From: Dioscorea cayenensis subsp. rotundata
Lineage: Eukaryota > Streptophyta > Magnoliopsida > Dioscoreales > Dioscoreaceae
Assembly: GCF_009730915.1 (NCBI RefSeq)
Contig: NC_052487.1
Span: 17,476,529 to 17,540,528 of the forward strand
Length of the DNA: 64,000 bases
Direction: 5' to 3'
Part shown: positions 42,601 through 54,300 of the stretch, one piece after another
Numbering within the stretch: position 1 is the first letter of the stretch
Layout of the letters: each line of letters opens with the position of its first letter
The notes under the pieces: generated by a model
What the model was told of the DNA's origin: nothing
What the model saw: the letters and a program-made list of their open reading frames with translations, nothing else
The model's database searches: none
Position numbers and translations under genes: made by a program

Positions 42601-43440
42601 AAACCAAATCGATACAAACCAAATGAAGAGAAGAAGAACAAAAAAGTAGAAGAAAGAAGAAGATGTAAAAGAACAAAACAAACGAATCGAGAAAGACAAA
42701 CAAAAAGTACACAGGTTGTATGCATAAAGGTTAGACTAGAGCGTGATGTGATTGGGCGGTATTTTTCCCTCCATCCGAGGCAAAAAGGAAATAACTAGTG
42801 TGGACCCACTTGAGCGCATGCAGACAAGGGGTAATCCCTAGAGACAAATATTATTGGATCTATTAGTATTTTTCGGCCGGGCATCCTTGTCTGGAAGTTG
42901 GCGTCCGCTTCACCATTGTCGCGAGCGAAAGCCATATTGTCATCGCTCGAGGGAAAGTTCTCACGCTTATCATGAGTCTCTGCTTTTAAACGTCAAGCTT
43001 TTTTTATGTTTTAAAACCAATACATATAGTGTTTAAACTAACGGTTAACTCGTTTACATAATTTCTATATCGTTTAAAGAATATGTAAAACCGTTTTTAA
43101 ATATAGTGATTTAACTGTTTTAAAAATATATGTTATTGTTTAAATTGAATGCTTTCATCGACATCGCGTTGAAGATGGGTACCTAATGGGTCACTGTTTA
43201 AGCATCTTTATGTATTTGCTTGAACACCGTTGTCACTGTTTAAATAGTAAATCGATTATTGTTTAACATTTTTGTTTTGTTTACAATGCCGCTTTTTACT
43301 ATGTCTGCTAAATTTCAAAGTTATCACAAGTTATCACAAGTTGACACTCTACATAAGTTTGTTTGTTTAAAAATATTTAAACATTTACAATGGCCTCTGA
43401 TTAAATATCAGAAGTTCACACTCAAATAAGTTTGTTTCAT

Positions 43441-44960
43441 TTAAAATAAAACATTTACAACATTTACAACGTCTTCTCGGACCTCGGACACTCGCGAGTC
43501 GACCCTCGTTCGTCTATTAAGATTTCGGTTTGACTCACCAAGTATCTGTACCTTCGAATGCTCACGACGGTTGCATAACATGCGCATCAACTTGAACCTG
43601 CACAACGTAGAACACAACACGTTAAAAAAGGTTAAGCAAACACATTCATAAAAACGTCTATTAATCAATGTGTCATGGTCTGACTTAAGCGAAGATCCTG
43701 AGAGTTAAACATGTAGAAATATTTGTACTGTCGACGAAACAGTTTTTAAAGGGTGAGAACGATTCTCAAGTGATAAATATCAACTCCAGTCTTAAAAGTG
43801 ATGTTTCATGATCTTCCTCTTACGAGAATCCTCCACAATCAGCAATAAGTGAAAAACTTTCTTTTTCTTGCCCAAGTCGAAATGCCCGCTTAATTGCTTT
43901 CGCCCGTCATCCACACTGGAGAATCCTCCGCATTCGTGCAATTATCAGGGGAATTTTGACTTGGGAAAGAAAAGATAGTTTAACTTGTTGTGTGATTACG
44001 GCTGATTAATTCTCAAGATGAGGAGGATCATGAGACATCCTTTAAGATAGAGATGATCTTCAAATTTTTGTCTGACTCCAGCGAATATCATACACAAGAA
44101 GCAGAGAAGGAGGAGGAGGAGGATGATGATCGAGGACGGCAGCGAGGGAGGGTTGTTTCAGGGGAAGGGTTCTTCCTTCTCATTTATGGTGTGAAGTCCA
44201 CAAGCGTGTTGACGCTCGGATCCGAGAAAAAGGGAAACACACAATGGGACCGAGCTTGACTAATCACAATCGAGCGGGTCTTCCGCTATTTATGTTATCG
44301 CGTGCGGAAGAATTAATGCCAGTCATTAATTCTTACCGACGGGATCCATAAACTTGCTCCGCCACATGCCAACCATCTCGAGTTGAAGCGAAAAAGATCA
44401 CTATTTTACGCAGATACTTTGAGAGTTTACACGTTAATATGAATAGTTAAACAGGTAACGACAAATTTAAACGGAGACGACAATTCTTAAACAAATATGT
44501 AATATATTTAAACATAGAATAGCAAAGTTAAATAGTATTTAACATATACAACTAGATAATCATAAACAAGAAGAACTTTTTACTGATGAAATGAACTCGT
44601 TTTCAGTAGGATCGACAATGGCACATACGTCATCTCGACATGACAAGATCGACTATATCTCGAGTTTGAAGATGGAGTGCACTTGACCAATCCTCTGGAA
44701 GTCAGACTTCATTTTCCGTTGGACAAGACCGATTTATATCTCTCGGGTATGATAAACTTCACCCGAGACTCGTTTCACGAAACGAGTTACATATGTCATT
44801 ACCACAAAAACTCTCCATAATAAACATCCATTGTTTATAAATTTTTGTTACTCTCTCACTCCACGGAATGGTGGATAGTGATATGACGAAGAGATTCTCA
44901 CCGTATTCGCAAATCGGCCGAGGCGAAATCGAACAAACCAAATGAGGAGAAGAGCGAGAA
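43441..44960 (-). pseudogene. second, internally deleted copy of the MULE transposase region
   Basis: The 43441-43668 minus frame has KLMRMLCNRR, matching QVDRMLCNRV upstream of the SWIM finger of the first copy (40650-40600). The 44380-44810 segment matches 42070-42530 base by base with scattered changes (for example tttgaagatggagtg in both, and ccaaccatctcgagttgaa against gccaacacttcgagttaaa). The 5' flanks also match (42730-42840 against 45020-45130). The central MULE domain is missing. This is therefore a second element copy with a large internal deletion, joined to or nested with the first. Confidence 0.65.
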
Positions 44961-45222
44961 GATGTAATGCAACTTCTAAACGTTGTCTAACGAAAAGCAA
45001 CGAAATCCCACATAAAGGTTGGACGTGATGTGATTTGGCGCTTTTCCCCCACCATTTTCAAGGGCAAAAATGGTATTTCACTACATGGACCCATTTGAAG
45101 TGAGCGGTAGGGAGTAAAGGGAAGTTAAGCAATATACGGAAAGGGTCATCCCAGGGTTTGCCAAACTTGGAGAACTATTTGGGAATATTTGAAATTCACG
45201 ATGGGTAAGCGATAATTTTTCC

Positions 45223-46527
45223 TAATAATTATTACTATTATTATAATAATTAGAAAATCACAGGTCCCATCAAGCTAACGAGATCTTATTAATAATGGCA
45301 TACCATCTAGCATCTGCTTTGAGCTAGATTTAGGGGCAAAAAATTTATTAATATAAAAATTTGGCAAATATATATTATATATACACACGCAATGACATGC
45401 ACACATGATACAGTTTTTTTTTCTTCTGGTACATCACACATGATACATTTTACCGACATTATTTCTACCACTCACGTATCTAAACATTAATAATTAAATA
45501 ATAATCTAACGAGCAAGTCTATTCAGCTAGCTACTTGTACTATGATTAATGGCTAACAAAGCAACAGTTGATGACTTGTCCTTTTTAGTGAACAATGAAA
45601 ATTTAAAAACATCCTTCCAAAATAAAATAAAATACAATAAAAAGCAATGAGACATAAATGAAGTTAGTTGGAGAGCTAGAGACTTGACCTGTATTTTATT
45701 TTATTTTAAAATATTTCTCAGATGTATTAATTGATCTAATAATCCAAAAATGATGAGTCAAAAAAGACATTGGTAGGTCACCGACCTCAGTGAACATGAA
45801 CCTAAAACTAGCTCAAGATTGTGACAATAAAACAACCATTCTTGGCATATGAAAGGAATCCTATTCACAGGTTAAAAGAACAGCCTCCCCTCTTTGTTCC
45901 TTTAATCTAGAAGATAAAAAGTCTCATTTGAATACATATATATGAGAGAAGGGTAGTTTAATACTACTCCTCAAGTCTTGGTCCCTTAAACATTAGTAAT
46001 TTTAGTGGAGTTGATTTTTGACTGACTCTCAGATCATATGAGAAATAATATATATATATATGTTACTATGTACATAGTCAATCTATGGCCAATATCTGAG
46101 CGAAGTTAAAGATGTAGTTTCAATCAGATGATGATGTAACTCTTGATTAGAAGCTAATTATGAGAAACTTAATGAACTTAAAATGATATACAACAACCAT
46201 GCATATTGACACTTTTGACCCTTTGTCCAAAAATTGCAGGTAAAACATATATAGTGCATGTGGCTTTCACACTCTGCACATATTTAAGTGAAAATAATAA
46301 TGATAATAAAATTTCATTCAAAGAAAAGAAGCAAAAGAAGGTCAACAGCTGCATAAAATTCAAAACCAACCCCATGCATGATTTCCACTTTTTCATTTAA
46401 GATAATGAGCAAAGTTGTCAAAGATGTTGGTGTGAGATTCTACTTTAATTTCCTCAAGTGATCCCATGCACACAAGTCTCCGTAAAATTAGGTTTTTGAT
46501 TGGCGCCATCAAGGTGTTTTTCATGTC
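45223..46527. other. intergenic region upstream of peroxidase pseudogene
   Basis: No coding gene supported. AT-rich with short TA runs at 45368-45385 and 46049-46061. The last few hundred bases are presumably the former peroxidase promoter. Confidence 0.55.
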
Positions 46528-46535
46528 TATATATA
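46528..46535 (+). promoter_or_regulatory. TATA box of the peroxidase (pseudo)gene
   Basis: tatatata in the context tctatatatagtgctc lies 91 bases before the ATG at 46619. A transcription start near 46560 would give a leader of about 60 bases, ordinary for plant peroxidases. This is inferred from position and sequence only. Confidence 0.6.
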
Positions 46536-46618
46536 GTGCTCAGATATGCATGCAATGACATCAAACAACCAAAATCAAACTTAGTTATTAGTTTTGAGTT
46601 TGTTTGATATCCAACAAA

Positions 46619-47459
46619 ATGTCTAAGTACTCCTCTTCCTCCTTGACCTTTGCCATTGTCTCCTTTGCTTACCTCCTTTTACTTGGCAGCTCTTCCGCTC
46701 AGCTCTCCATCAACTTCTACTCATCCTCATGCCTAATCTCTGCTCCACAGTGAAACCAGTCCTTCAATCAGCCATTAACAAGGATAAGAGGATGGGAGCT
46801 TCCATTCTCACCCTCTTCTTCCATGACTGCTTCACTAATGTGTCATATCCCTCTCTTTCTCTCTTTCGATCTATTTAAGTTCATGAAGTTCAACATGTAG
46901 CTCCTAGTCATCTGTTTGTCTTGCACGTGTCTAGGGTTGTGATGGTTCATTGCTCTTAGATGATGCTGCAAAGCTTCACCTTGCGGAGGAAAAGACGGCA
47001 GAGTGCTAGCAGACTCCCGCAAGAGGATCGATGTCATCGACAATACCATAGAGACTGCAGTAAGAGAAAAGCATGTCCCCGCGTTGTGTCCTGCGCCGAA
47101 AGCCTTCCCTAGCAATCGCAGCAGAGAGACTCAGTTGTCACCTTGTAAGTATGCACATACGTATACTAATCAGTACAATACTAAGTTCACCAAATAAACA
47201 AACTTTTCTCTCTACAAAATCAGCTTGGAGGGCCGAACTGGAACGTGAAGTTGGGCCGGAGAGATGCACGTAACATAGCAAATCAGTTGCTAACAATAAT
47301 AGCATACCTCAACCAACTCAAAGTCTCAGTGCTCTCATCTCCCAGTTCTCTGCTTGCTCAAGGCCTCTCCGCTTCTAAGGAAATGGTTGCACTTGTTGGT
47401 ATAAATACATATCTTTCCATACACATGAGCTGTCTCTTTCTCTGGTGATAAATACTACG

Positions 47460-47492
<33 letters not shown>

Positions 47493-47699
47493 CGTGAATA
47501 GGTGGACATACAATTTGGACAAGCAAAGGTGTACATCATCATTCAGAGGACACATTTACAAGTGACACAGAACATTGATAGCTCATTTGCAAAGCTTGAG
47601 GCAGCGAACTGCCCAAAGAGCTGAGTGGTTCAGGGACAACAACTTGGCTCCATTGGACCTTCAAACTCCTACTGCTTTTGATAGCAATACGTAACTGAA
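46619..47699 (+). pseudogene. class III peroxidase pseudogene, cut by assembly gap
   Basis: Begins with a good signal peptide ending SSSAQ, the usual cleavage with Gln as first mature residue, then [11 protein letters not shown] one-base deletion at about 46733 shifts the frame and gives TGA after 44 codons. The other frame continues with the distal-haem motif HDCFTN (ending 46839), and after an intron exon 2 (from 46935) reads GCDGSLLLDD. Further indels break the VVSCAD region at 47070-47145. Exon 3 (about 47223-47399) keeps GGPNWNVKLGRRDAR. Exon 4 (from about 47501) keeps the proximal-histidine motif GGHTI in part, then runs into the gap. These secreted haem enzymes oxidise phenolics with H2O2. 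Four intact genes nearby make general sequencing error an unlikely cause of so many shifts, though it cannot be excluded. Confidence 0.85.
47463..47492. repeat. (TA)n microsatellite in a peroxidase pseudogene intron
   Basis: About 14 TA units inside the intron before the last visible exon. Confidence 0.9.
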
Positions 47700-48699
47700 N
47701 NNNNNNNNNNNNNNNNNNNNNNNNNNNNNNNNNNNNNNNNNNNNNNNNNNNNNNNNNNNNNNNNNNNNNNNNNNNNNNNNNNNNNNNNNNNNNNNNNNNN
47801 NNNNNNNNNNNNNNNNNNNNNNNNNNNNNNNNNNNNNNNNNNNNNNNNNNNNNNNNNNNNNNNNNNNNNNNNNNNNNNNNNNNNNNNNNNNNNNNNNNNN
47901 NNNNNNNNNNNNNNNNNNNNNNNNNNNNNNNNNNNNNNNNNNNNNNNNNNNNNNNNNNNNNNNNNNNNNNNNNNNNNNNNNNNNNNNNNNNNNNNNNNNN
48001 NNNNNNNNNNNNNNNNNNNNNNNNNNNNNNNNNNNNNNNNNNNNNNNNNNNNNNNNNNNNNNNNNNNNNNNNNNNNNNNNNNNNNNNNNNNNNNNNNNNN
48101 NNNNNNNNNNNNNNNNNNNNNNNNNNNNNNNNNNNNNNNNNNNNNNNNNNNNNNNNNNNNNNNNNNNNNNNNNNNNNNNNNNNNNNNNNNNNNNNNNNNN
48201 NNNNNNNNNNNNNNNNNNNNNNNNNNNNNNNNNNNNNNNNNNNNNNNNNNNNNNNNNNNNNNNNNNNNNNNNNNNNNNNNNNNNNNNNNNNNNNNNNNNN
48301 NNNNNNNNNNNNNNNNNNNNNNNNNNNNNNNNNNNNNNNNNNNNNNNNNNNNNNNNNNNNNNNNNNNNNNNNNNNNNNNNNNNNNNNNNNNNNNNNNNNN
48401 NNNNNNNNNNNNNNNNNNNNNNNNNNNNNNNNNNNNNNNNNNNNNNNNNNNNNNNNNNNNNNNNNNNNNNNNNNNNNNNNNNNNNNNNNNNNNNNNNNNN
48501 NNNNNNNNNNNNNNNNNNNNNNNNNNNNNNNNNNNNNNNNNNNNNNNNNNNNNNNNNNNNNNNNNNNNNNNNNNNNNNNNNNNNNNNNNNNNNNNNNNNN
48601 NNNNNNNNNNNNNNNNNNNNNNNNNNNNNNNNNNNNNNNNNNNNNNNNNNNNNNNNNNNNNNNNNNNNNNNNNNNNNNNNNNNNNNNNNNNNNNNNNNN
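47700..48699. other. assembly gap of 1,000 N
   Basis: Exactly 1,000 unknown bases, a round number suggesting a placeholder of unknown true size. It removes the 3' end of the peroxidase pseudogene and whatever lies before the copia element. An open frame running through it on the minus strand is an artefact. Confidence 0.99.
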
Positions 48700-49152
48700 A
48701 GATTCTGAATATAAAAATAATAATAAAAATTAAATAAAAGATATAGGAGGGCCAAAATATTTATTAAAAATGGGTCATGCTACAAATTGTCGCGTGAGAA
48801 ATCTTAAAGAACGAAGAATATGAAGATTTTTCCAAAAAATAGTTGATTTAAAATAAAAATTTTTGAAATTCAAAATTCCAAATTCAAAATTATTAGTTGG
48901 AATTTTGAAAACAAAATCTCCATCAGACGAGGATAAGATGGAAGAGAAAGGAAGTATGACACATAGGTTTTTAGAAAGGACGAAGAGGGAGGGGAGGAAG
49001 GAGAGGTCTTGGTTCTTTTTGAGGGAAGGAGACGGAAAATTTGGAGAAGAAGTTTAGATTAGGTCATCATAGTTTAAAGCAGGCATAGATCTTTCATGGA
49101 GTGTTCAACAAGGTACACCACCTATTTTTCCATGCAGAGATACACAATAAAA

Positions 49153-49190
<38 letters not shown>

Positions 49191-49415
49191 CAGCAGATAT
49201 GCATGTATGATAAGCATATGCCCTATTGAATACAGTTTTATGGCATGATTTATATGGAATTTCCCACCCTTCTCATAATGTTTTCTATTAAAATAAATGA
49301 ATACCATGCACATCATGCTACCCATAGTACTTCTTTTGTGCATTTTATGTGCTACTTATAATATTTCTTCTAAGACTAAATGCATGCCGTGCATGTGATT
49401 GAATCAGTTTTCTAT

Positions 49416-49455
<40 letters not shown>
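48700..49455. other. low-complexity region with AT and CT microsatellites
   Basis: Contains an (AT)n tract at 49155-49189 and a (CT)n tract at 49421-49453. The short frame at 48863-49057 is rich in K, E and R and has no family signal. The CT tract sits directly beyond the end of the copia RNase H frame; on the element's strand it is a purine run, in the place where a polypurine tract would be. No LTR could be recognised to its left. Confidence 0.6.
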
Positions 49456-50343
49456 AGTTAGAAAATAACACCGAGTTTGTCTCGAAGAAACAATAAACCG
49501 ATGTACGTAGAGGCTTTATAAATAAATCGGCTACGATTATAGCAAAACTACCAAAACAAGCGTCAATCTCTCGATTAAGCACCTTATTTCGAATGAAATA
49601 AACATCAATCTCGATAGGTTTCGTTCAAGAGTGGAAAATTGGATTGGAAGTAAAGAACGTAGCACTAATGTTATCACACAAATGGCTGAAACATAACATG
49701 AGGAATGTCAGTTTTTAAATAATGATTGTATCAAGAAATTTCAACAGACAACATGTGCAGAAACGCGATATTTCAGCTCCATCTTTGGGCCGAGCAACAA
49801 CATTTTGCTTTTTAGAGGACCATGAAACTAATGTTTCTCTAGAAACACACAATAACCAGCAACTGAATGATGATCATTAGGACATGATGCTAATCGGCAT
49901 TTTGAAAAACACATCAAATTGTCTTTTTCATTGCATTGAATATGCACAGGCCAGGTCAAAGTGTACCTTGACGAGTATGTTTGAACCTACGTTTTCAAAT
50001 TTCCGGTGTCCATGGTGGAGTGCGAGAATTGATACTAACAACAAAGGTAATGATCAAGCCTTGTGTGGCGAGTGTGAAAAGCACCAGCACTACTACGATA
50101 CATCATGGGATTATGTAAGGTGGCATCACACGCACTAATAATTTTGCTTGTACTCATAGGTGTGGGACATGACTTGCATTTCACCATATCAAACTTGGAC
50201 AAAAGATCAATAATATACCAAGTTTGAGTGAGAAACAAACCAGAATGATCTTGACAAACCTCAATACCAAGAAAATAATGAAGATTACTAAGATCTTTAA
50301 GAGAAAACATGTGACTCAACTCCTTGGTGAAGTGTTGTAGCAA
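49456..50343 (-). pseudogene. copia RNase H region and end of reverse transcriptase (broken)
   Basis: Starts with LKDLSNLHYFLGIEV (50290-50250), the conserved connection between RT and RNase H, and ends with motifs equivalent to WSSKKQNVVAR (about 49815-49780), CDNISATFFTSNPIF (about 49685-49640), EIDVYFIRNKV and ADLFIKPL. One stop lies within the last part and a frame change near 50035. Confidence 0.75.
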
Positions 50344-50349
50344 AGATAG

Positions 50350-50830
50350 ATCATTCCCTGTAATACTTATATCGTCAACATAGATGAGAATAAAAATAAT
50401 ATTATTGTTGGTTCGATTGAAGAAGAGAGAAGAATCACACTGAGATTGCGTAAAATTCCAGCTGCAAAGAGTTGTTTTAATTGATCATACTAGGCCTGAG
50501 GCTCTTGTTTCAACCCATATAAAGCCTTTTCAAGTTTGCACACATGATGAGGCTTGTTTGGATCAATGAACCCATCGGGTTGAGTCATGTATACACTTCC
50601 ATGACGTTTTCCATTCAAGAAAGCATTATTGACATCAAGCTGGTTAATGCTCCAATTTTTCAAAATAGCAATTGCAAGAATTATGCGAATGGTAGAGGCT
50701 TTCACCACTGGACTAAAAATCTCATTGTAGCCTATTCCAAGAGTTTGAAGATAGCCTTTTGCCACAGGATGCACCTTTTATCTTTGTATAGAACCATCAA
50801 CATTGTGTTTGAGACCAAATACCCATCTAT
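50350..50830 (-). pseudogene. copia reverse transcriptase (broken)
   Basis: The frame 50774-50490 holds the RT start (YNEIFSPVVKASTIRIILA, then QLDVNNAFLNG and CKLEKALYGLKQ). The catalytic motif YVDD is still readable around 50392-50360 (ILIYVDDISIT), but a frame break near 50490 separates the two. The residues for catalysis are thus present but not in one protein. Confidence 0.82.
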
Positions 50831-51269
50831 TACTCACAATATTTATATATGAAGAAAAAGGAACCAATTTCCAAGTATTAATTGTTCTTGGCAAGAGCTG
50901 TTAATTCTTGCGTCGTACAGCTGTGTCTAATTTTCATCTTGAGGAAGCTTCTTTGGTAGAAAGTTGGTTCAAAAGTTGAAGACTTCATTGTTGTAGAATT
51001 TGTGGTTGTGTGAACAAAGAACTTTTGGTTTAAAAATTTCAGACTTTTGCCTCAGTAACCATGTAGTCTCGGTATATTGTTTGTGTCTTCTTCTTGGAGC
51101 AAAAACTATAGTTGAAGAATTAAATTTGCTCGACATGAAGACTTGGGTTAATGAAAGATTCTAAGCAGGTTGTTCATGTTGATACATTTGGATCAAAGTA
51201 TGTCTTGTGTAGAAGCTTGATTCTCCATCTCTACTAACTATTTTGCTAATTCGGTCTTGATATAATGAC

Positions 51270-52760
51270 CGCTTAAGAATGGTCACTTGTTTGTTGTAGA
51301 GTCTTGATTGAGTAGGGGCAGCTTCTTCTCAAGAGATGCTTTTGCGAGGAATTTATATCAATTAAAATCTTCTTTGTGATAGTTGTCTCTAAAGAAGGAA
51401 AAGAAAATGGATTGAGAAGAACATGGGATAATAATATATTCATTAGACTGACTTGATTGATTTGTGAGAAAATTGGACTTTTCAAAAGGAAAATCATTTT
51501 CATTAAAAACAACACTTCTTGAAACATAAACTCTTCCATTAGAACCTAAACAAAGATATCCCTTATGACTTTGACTATATCCTAAAAACACACATTTAAT
51601 GGGAATTTATTTCTTTGATATGGCCTAAGACAAGGAAAACATGCACAACCAAACACTTTGAGAAACCTGTAATTTAGGTTTTGGCCAAAAAGAACTTGAA
51701 TAGGAGATTGAAGTTTAAGAACAAGTATAGGCATTCAATTGATAAGATAAACTGTAGTATGAAAAGCATACCACCAATATTCAAGTGGCATCTTAGCTTG
51801 AGCTAATAAAGTGAGCCCAATCTCGACTATATGTATGTGCTTTATCCCCGCTCTACCATTTTGAGAAGATGTGTGAGGACAATGATGTCTGAATTCAGCT
51901 TCAGATTGTCCTAAAAGTTTAGTAAAACTCCTATACTCACCTCCCCAATTTGATTGAACAATTTTAATTTTCTTATCAAGTATATTTTCAACTAATCATT
52001 TGAATTTGATAAACATGTCTATAGTGTCGTTTTTTGTTTTCAAAGCATAAATCCAGGTGAATCTACTATAGTTATCTAGGAAATGTATGTAATACTTAAA
52101 ACCTTCACAAGATGTTACAGGTGCAAGTCCCCACAAATCTGAAAGTATTAACTCTAGTGGCGATTTTGCATGATATGTAGAAATTGGAAAAGGTAAAGAA
52201 TGAGATTTTCCATATTGACAAGCATCGCAAAAGGAAATATCTTTATTTAACATCATAGATTGATGACAAGATCTTATAATTTCAAATAACATTTTGTTAG
52301 AAGGATGATCAAATCTCCTATGCCACAAATCTTTATTTGAAGTGGAAATACTAGAAGCAAACAAAACAGATAAGTTATTTCTGGCAGCAGACATTTTCAC
52401 TTGATTTGAAAGATTTAATTGATATAAACAATCTTTAAGCATCCCTTAAAGTAGAATCTGTCATGTGTCCTTGTCCTTAACAAAACAACATTCAAAGTGA
52501 AATTCAATAAATACATTATTATTAAATGCTAATTGAGAAACACTGAGCATGTTTTTCTTAATAAAAGGCACATGCTGAACATTTTTCTATTGCGAAACCT
52601 TTTTATCTAAAGATGGTAAGTTTATCATGTTAGTATGAGCAATAAAAAGCTTTGAGCCATTTCCAACCATTAACTTTTCCTTACCAGAATATTCTATTGA
52701 ATTGTTGAGATTGTTTGAGTCATTTGTGATATGATTGCTTGCTCCACTATCCATAAACCA
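51270..52760 (-). pseudogene. copia protease and integrase (broken)
   Basis: The protease signature WFMDSGASNHIT lies at about 52760-52720. Downstream, 52442-51996 holds the GAG-pre-integrase zinc-binding region (LWHRRFDHPS, then CDACQYGKSH) and the start of the integrase core (LSDLWG, FLDNYSRFTWIYALKTKND). The core continues with breaks to about 51270, including GYSQSHKGYLCL. Active-site aspartates are partly visible, but the frame is not continuous. Confidence 0.78.
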
Positions 52761-53803
52761 ACTAGGATTAGCCTCTGAATCTATGGTGGCTGTGAATGCA
52801 GTTGTAGAAGAAGAACCCTCTTGCTTTCTTTTCACTTGTTGTGAAGAGTTACCCATTAAATTTTCATCATACCTATTCCAACAATAAGGAGCTATGTGGC
52901 CCAACTTCCCACAAATTTGATACGTTGGCATGGAATTGTATCTTCTACCTCCACGACCTCTTCCTCTACTATTTCCATTCCTGGGATGTCCTCTTCCTTG
53001 TCTCCCAAAGAAACCTCTTTGATTTACAGAATAGCCACTATTTTTGGAATGAAAATAGGTTTTGCTTGCTAATGCAGCAGTTAGTTGAGTTGCTTGCACA
53101 CCTGCCATGCTTAGATGTGCTGCATTTAATTGCTCTAATCGACTTTGAAAAGTCATCAAAGTGGATTGCAGCTCTCTCCAGGTATTAGACTCTTGTCCTG
53201 TGATTTGAACCACAATGGAGTGTATTCTTCATCTAGTCCAGCAAGTACTTGAGTAATAAGATATGTACTTTCAACTACTTTTCCTACCAAAGCCAAGTTA
53301 TCTGCAATTGACTTCACTGAGTTAAGATAGTCTTCGATCTTCATTGATTCTTTTCTAACTTTTTTTGTAATTCTCCAATTAGAAAGATAATACGGGACTT
53401 GTTCTGCATTCCAAAATATTCTTTAATGCCTTTCCATAGATCTTGTGAGGTTGTAAAACCCATCACACGAGCTGCAACTTGTGGTTGAATAGAGTTGTAC
53501 AACCAGCCTAATAATAGCTAGACTTTTGAAACCCATACATCATACTCTGGATTTGGCTCTCTCTTTGTCTTTAAGTTCTTGAAACAATAGATGCAGAAGT
53601 AGTGCTTGTAGAAATTATAAATTGAGTTGGACAAGATGTTTCACTAGTTAAAAAACCTTCAAGTTTGTATCCTCTCAAGAGTGGTAGTATCATATTTTGC
53701 CAAAGCAAAAATTGTTATTATCTAATTTGATTGAAGAAGGTTGAGCAAGCATTCCTCCAAGAAAAAAAAAGGTGGATTGGATGGAGCATTGGCATTGGCC
53801 ATA
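52587..53803 (-). pseudogene. copia gag with zinc knuckle (broken)
   Basis: An N-terminal methionine frame starts at about 53803 (MANANAPSNPP) just downstream of the primer-binding site. UBN2-type capsid pieces follow, including MKIEDYLNSVKSIADNLALV (53344 onward). The frame 53213-52587 has a Gly/Arg-rich stretch and a retroviral-type zinc knuckle CGKLGHIAPYCW whose first Cys is two residues earlier than a standard CCHC would need after a C-to-other change. Frame breaks near 53690 and 53210. Confidence 0.75.
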
Positions 53804-53806
53804 TGG

Positions 53807-53818
53807 GCTCTGATACCA
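53807..53818 (-). other. copia primer-binding site (tRNA-iMet)
   Basis: Reads TGGTATCAGAGC on the minus strand, complementary to the 3' end of plant initiator methionine tRNA, at the expected place between LTR and gag. Confidence 0.88.
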
Positions 53819-54000
53819 AGTCAGAAAATAAGAAGGCAATAGAGAGGACACAAATTGAATAAAACTATGCATATGTTTTATTAAGCTCAACTACTATATA
53901 CACAAAGGAAACAAAATGCACAGTACTAACAAAAATAGATCACAACCTTTTAACAAGTCAAGATAACATAAGCTGGAGTTTGTTGAAAAATATCCCAACA
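53819..54000 (-). repeat. 5' LTR of the minus-strand copia element
   Basis: About 182 bases from TGTTGGG to the primer-binding site, with an AATAAAA polyadenylation-like signal on the minus strand near 53872. The usual CA at its 3' end is not intact. The 5' boundary is set by TGTTGGG and not confirmed by a second LTR. Confidence 0.6.
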
Positions 54001-54300
54001 AAATAGAAAACCTTGATTGTTATAGAGCAGTAGCTGCATCTGCTTATCATTCTGTTGTAGATTTTTTAACATTCCGTCGTCTTGATTCACCACCAGCACT
54101 TGTCTTTGTCGTTTGCCCGCCCGCCAAGCCCGGATTGCCAAGAGAATAGAGATGATCCGAGGTCTAGCCTGCCTCACGGCATTTGACTTTGGGAATTGAA
54201 AATCCTACTTATCTCGTCTCTCCAGATCAATCTCTCTGCTTCCTTAGGATTGAGATTTAAAAGGGTTTGTGATTTGGAGAATAAGCTAGGGTTTTGCGAT

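Larger units (their letters stand above)
35615..45222. mobile_element. large decayed Ulp1-carrying Mutator-like element complex (element B)
   Basis: About 9.6 kb bounded by ggaaattaccaaaaaaaccccc on the left and a reversed relative (gggtaagcgataatttttcc) on the right. Inside are a DUF1985/Ulp1-type gene on + (about 36502-39745), a MULE transposase gene on - (about 40337-42600), then a second, partial transposase region (43441-44960). Converging Ulp1 and transposase genes are the known layout of Kaonashi-type plant MULEs. Coding blocks are richer in CG than the host genes and broken by frameshifts and stops. No matching target duplication was found, as expected if two copies are joined. Confidence 0.75.
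49456..54000 (-). mobile_element. decayed Ty1/copia retrotransposon lacking a recognisable 3' LTR
   Basis: On the minus strand the order is LTR (54000-53819), primer-binding site, gag, protease, integrase, reverse transcriptase, RNase H, which is the copia order. The 5' LTR begins tgttgggatattt and is short (about 180 bases). The PBS TGGTATCAGAGC matches initiator tRNA-Met. RNase H runs to about 49456 (ending near ADLFIKPL), and beyond it lies a purine run but no sequence resembling the 5' LTR. Many frameshifts and stops mark it as dead. The missing 3' LTR may be truncation, heavy divergence, or loss linked to the nearby assembly gap. Confidence 0.85.

Noticed and set aside
47661..48755. 364-aa open frame on the minus strand
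   Set aside because: Consists almost wholly of the 1,000-N gap.
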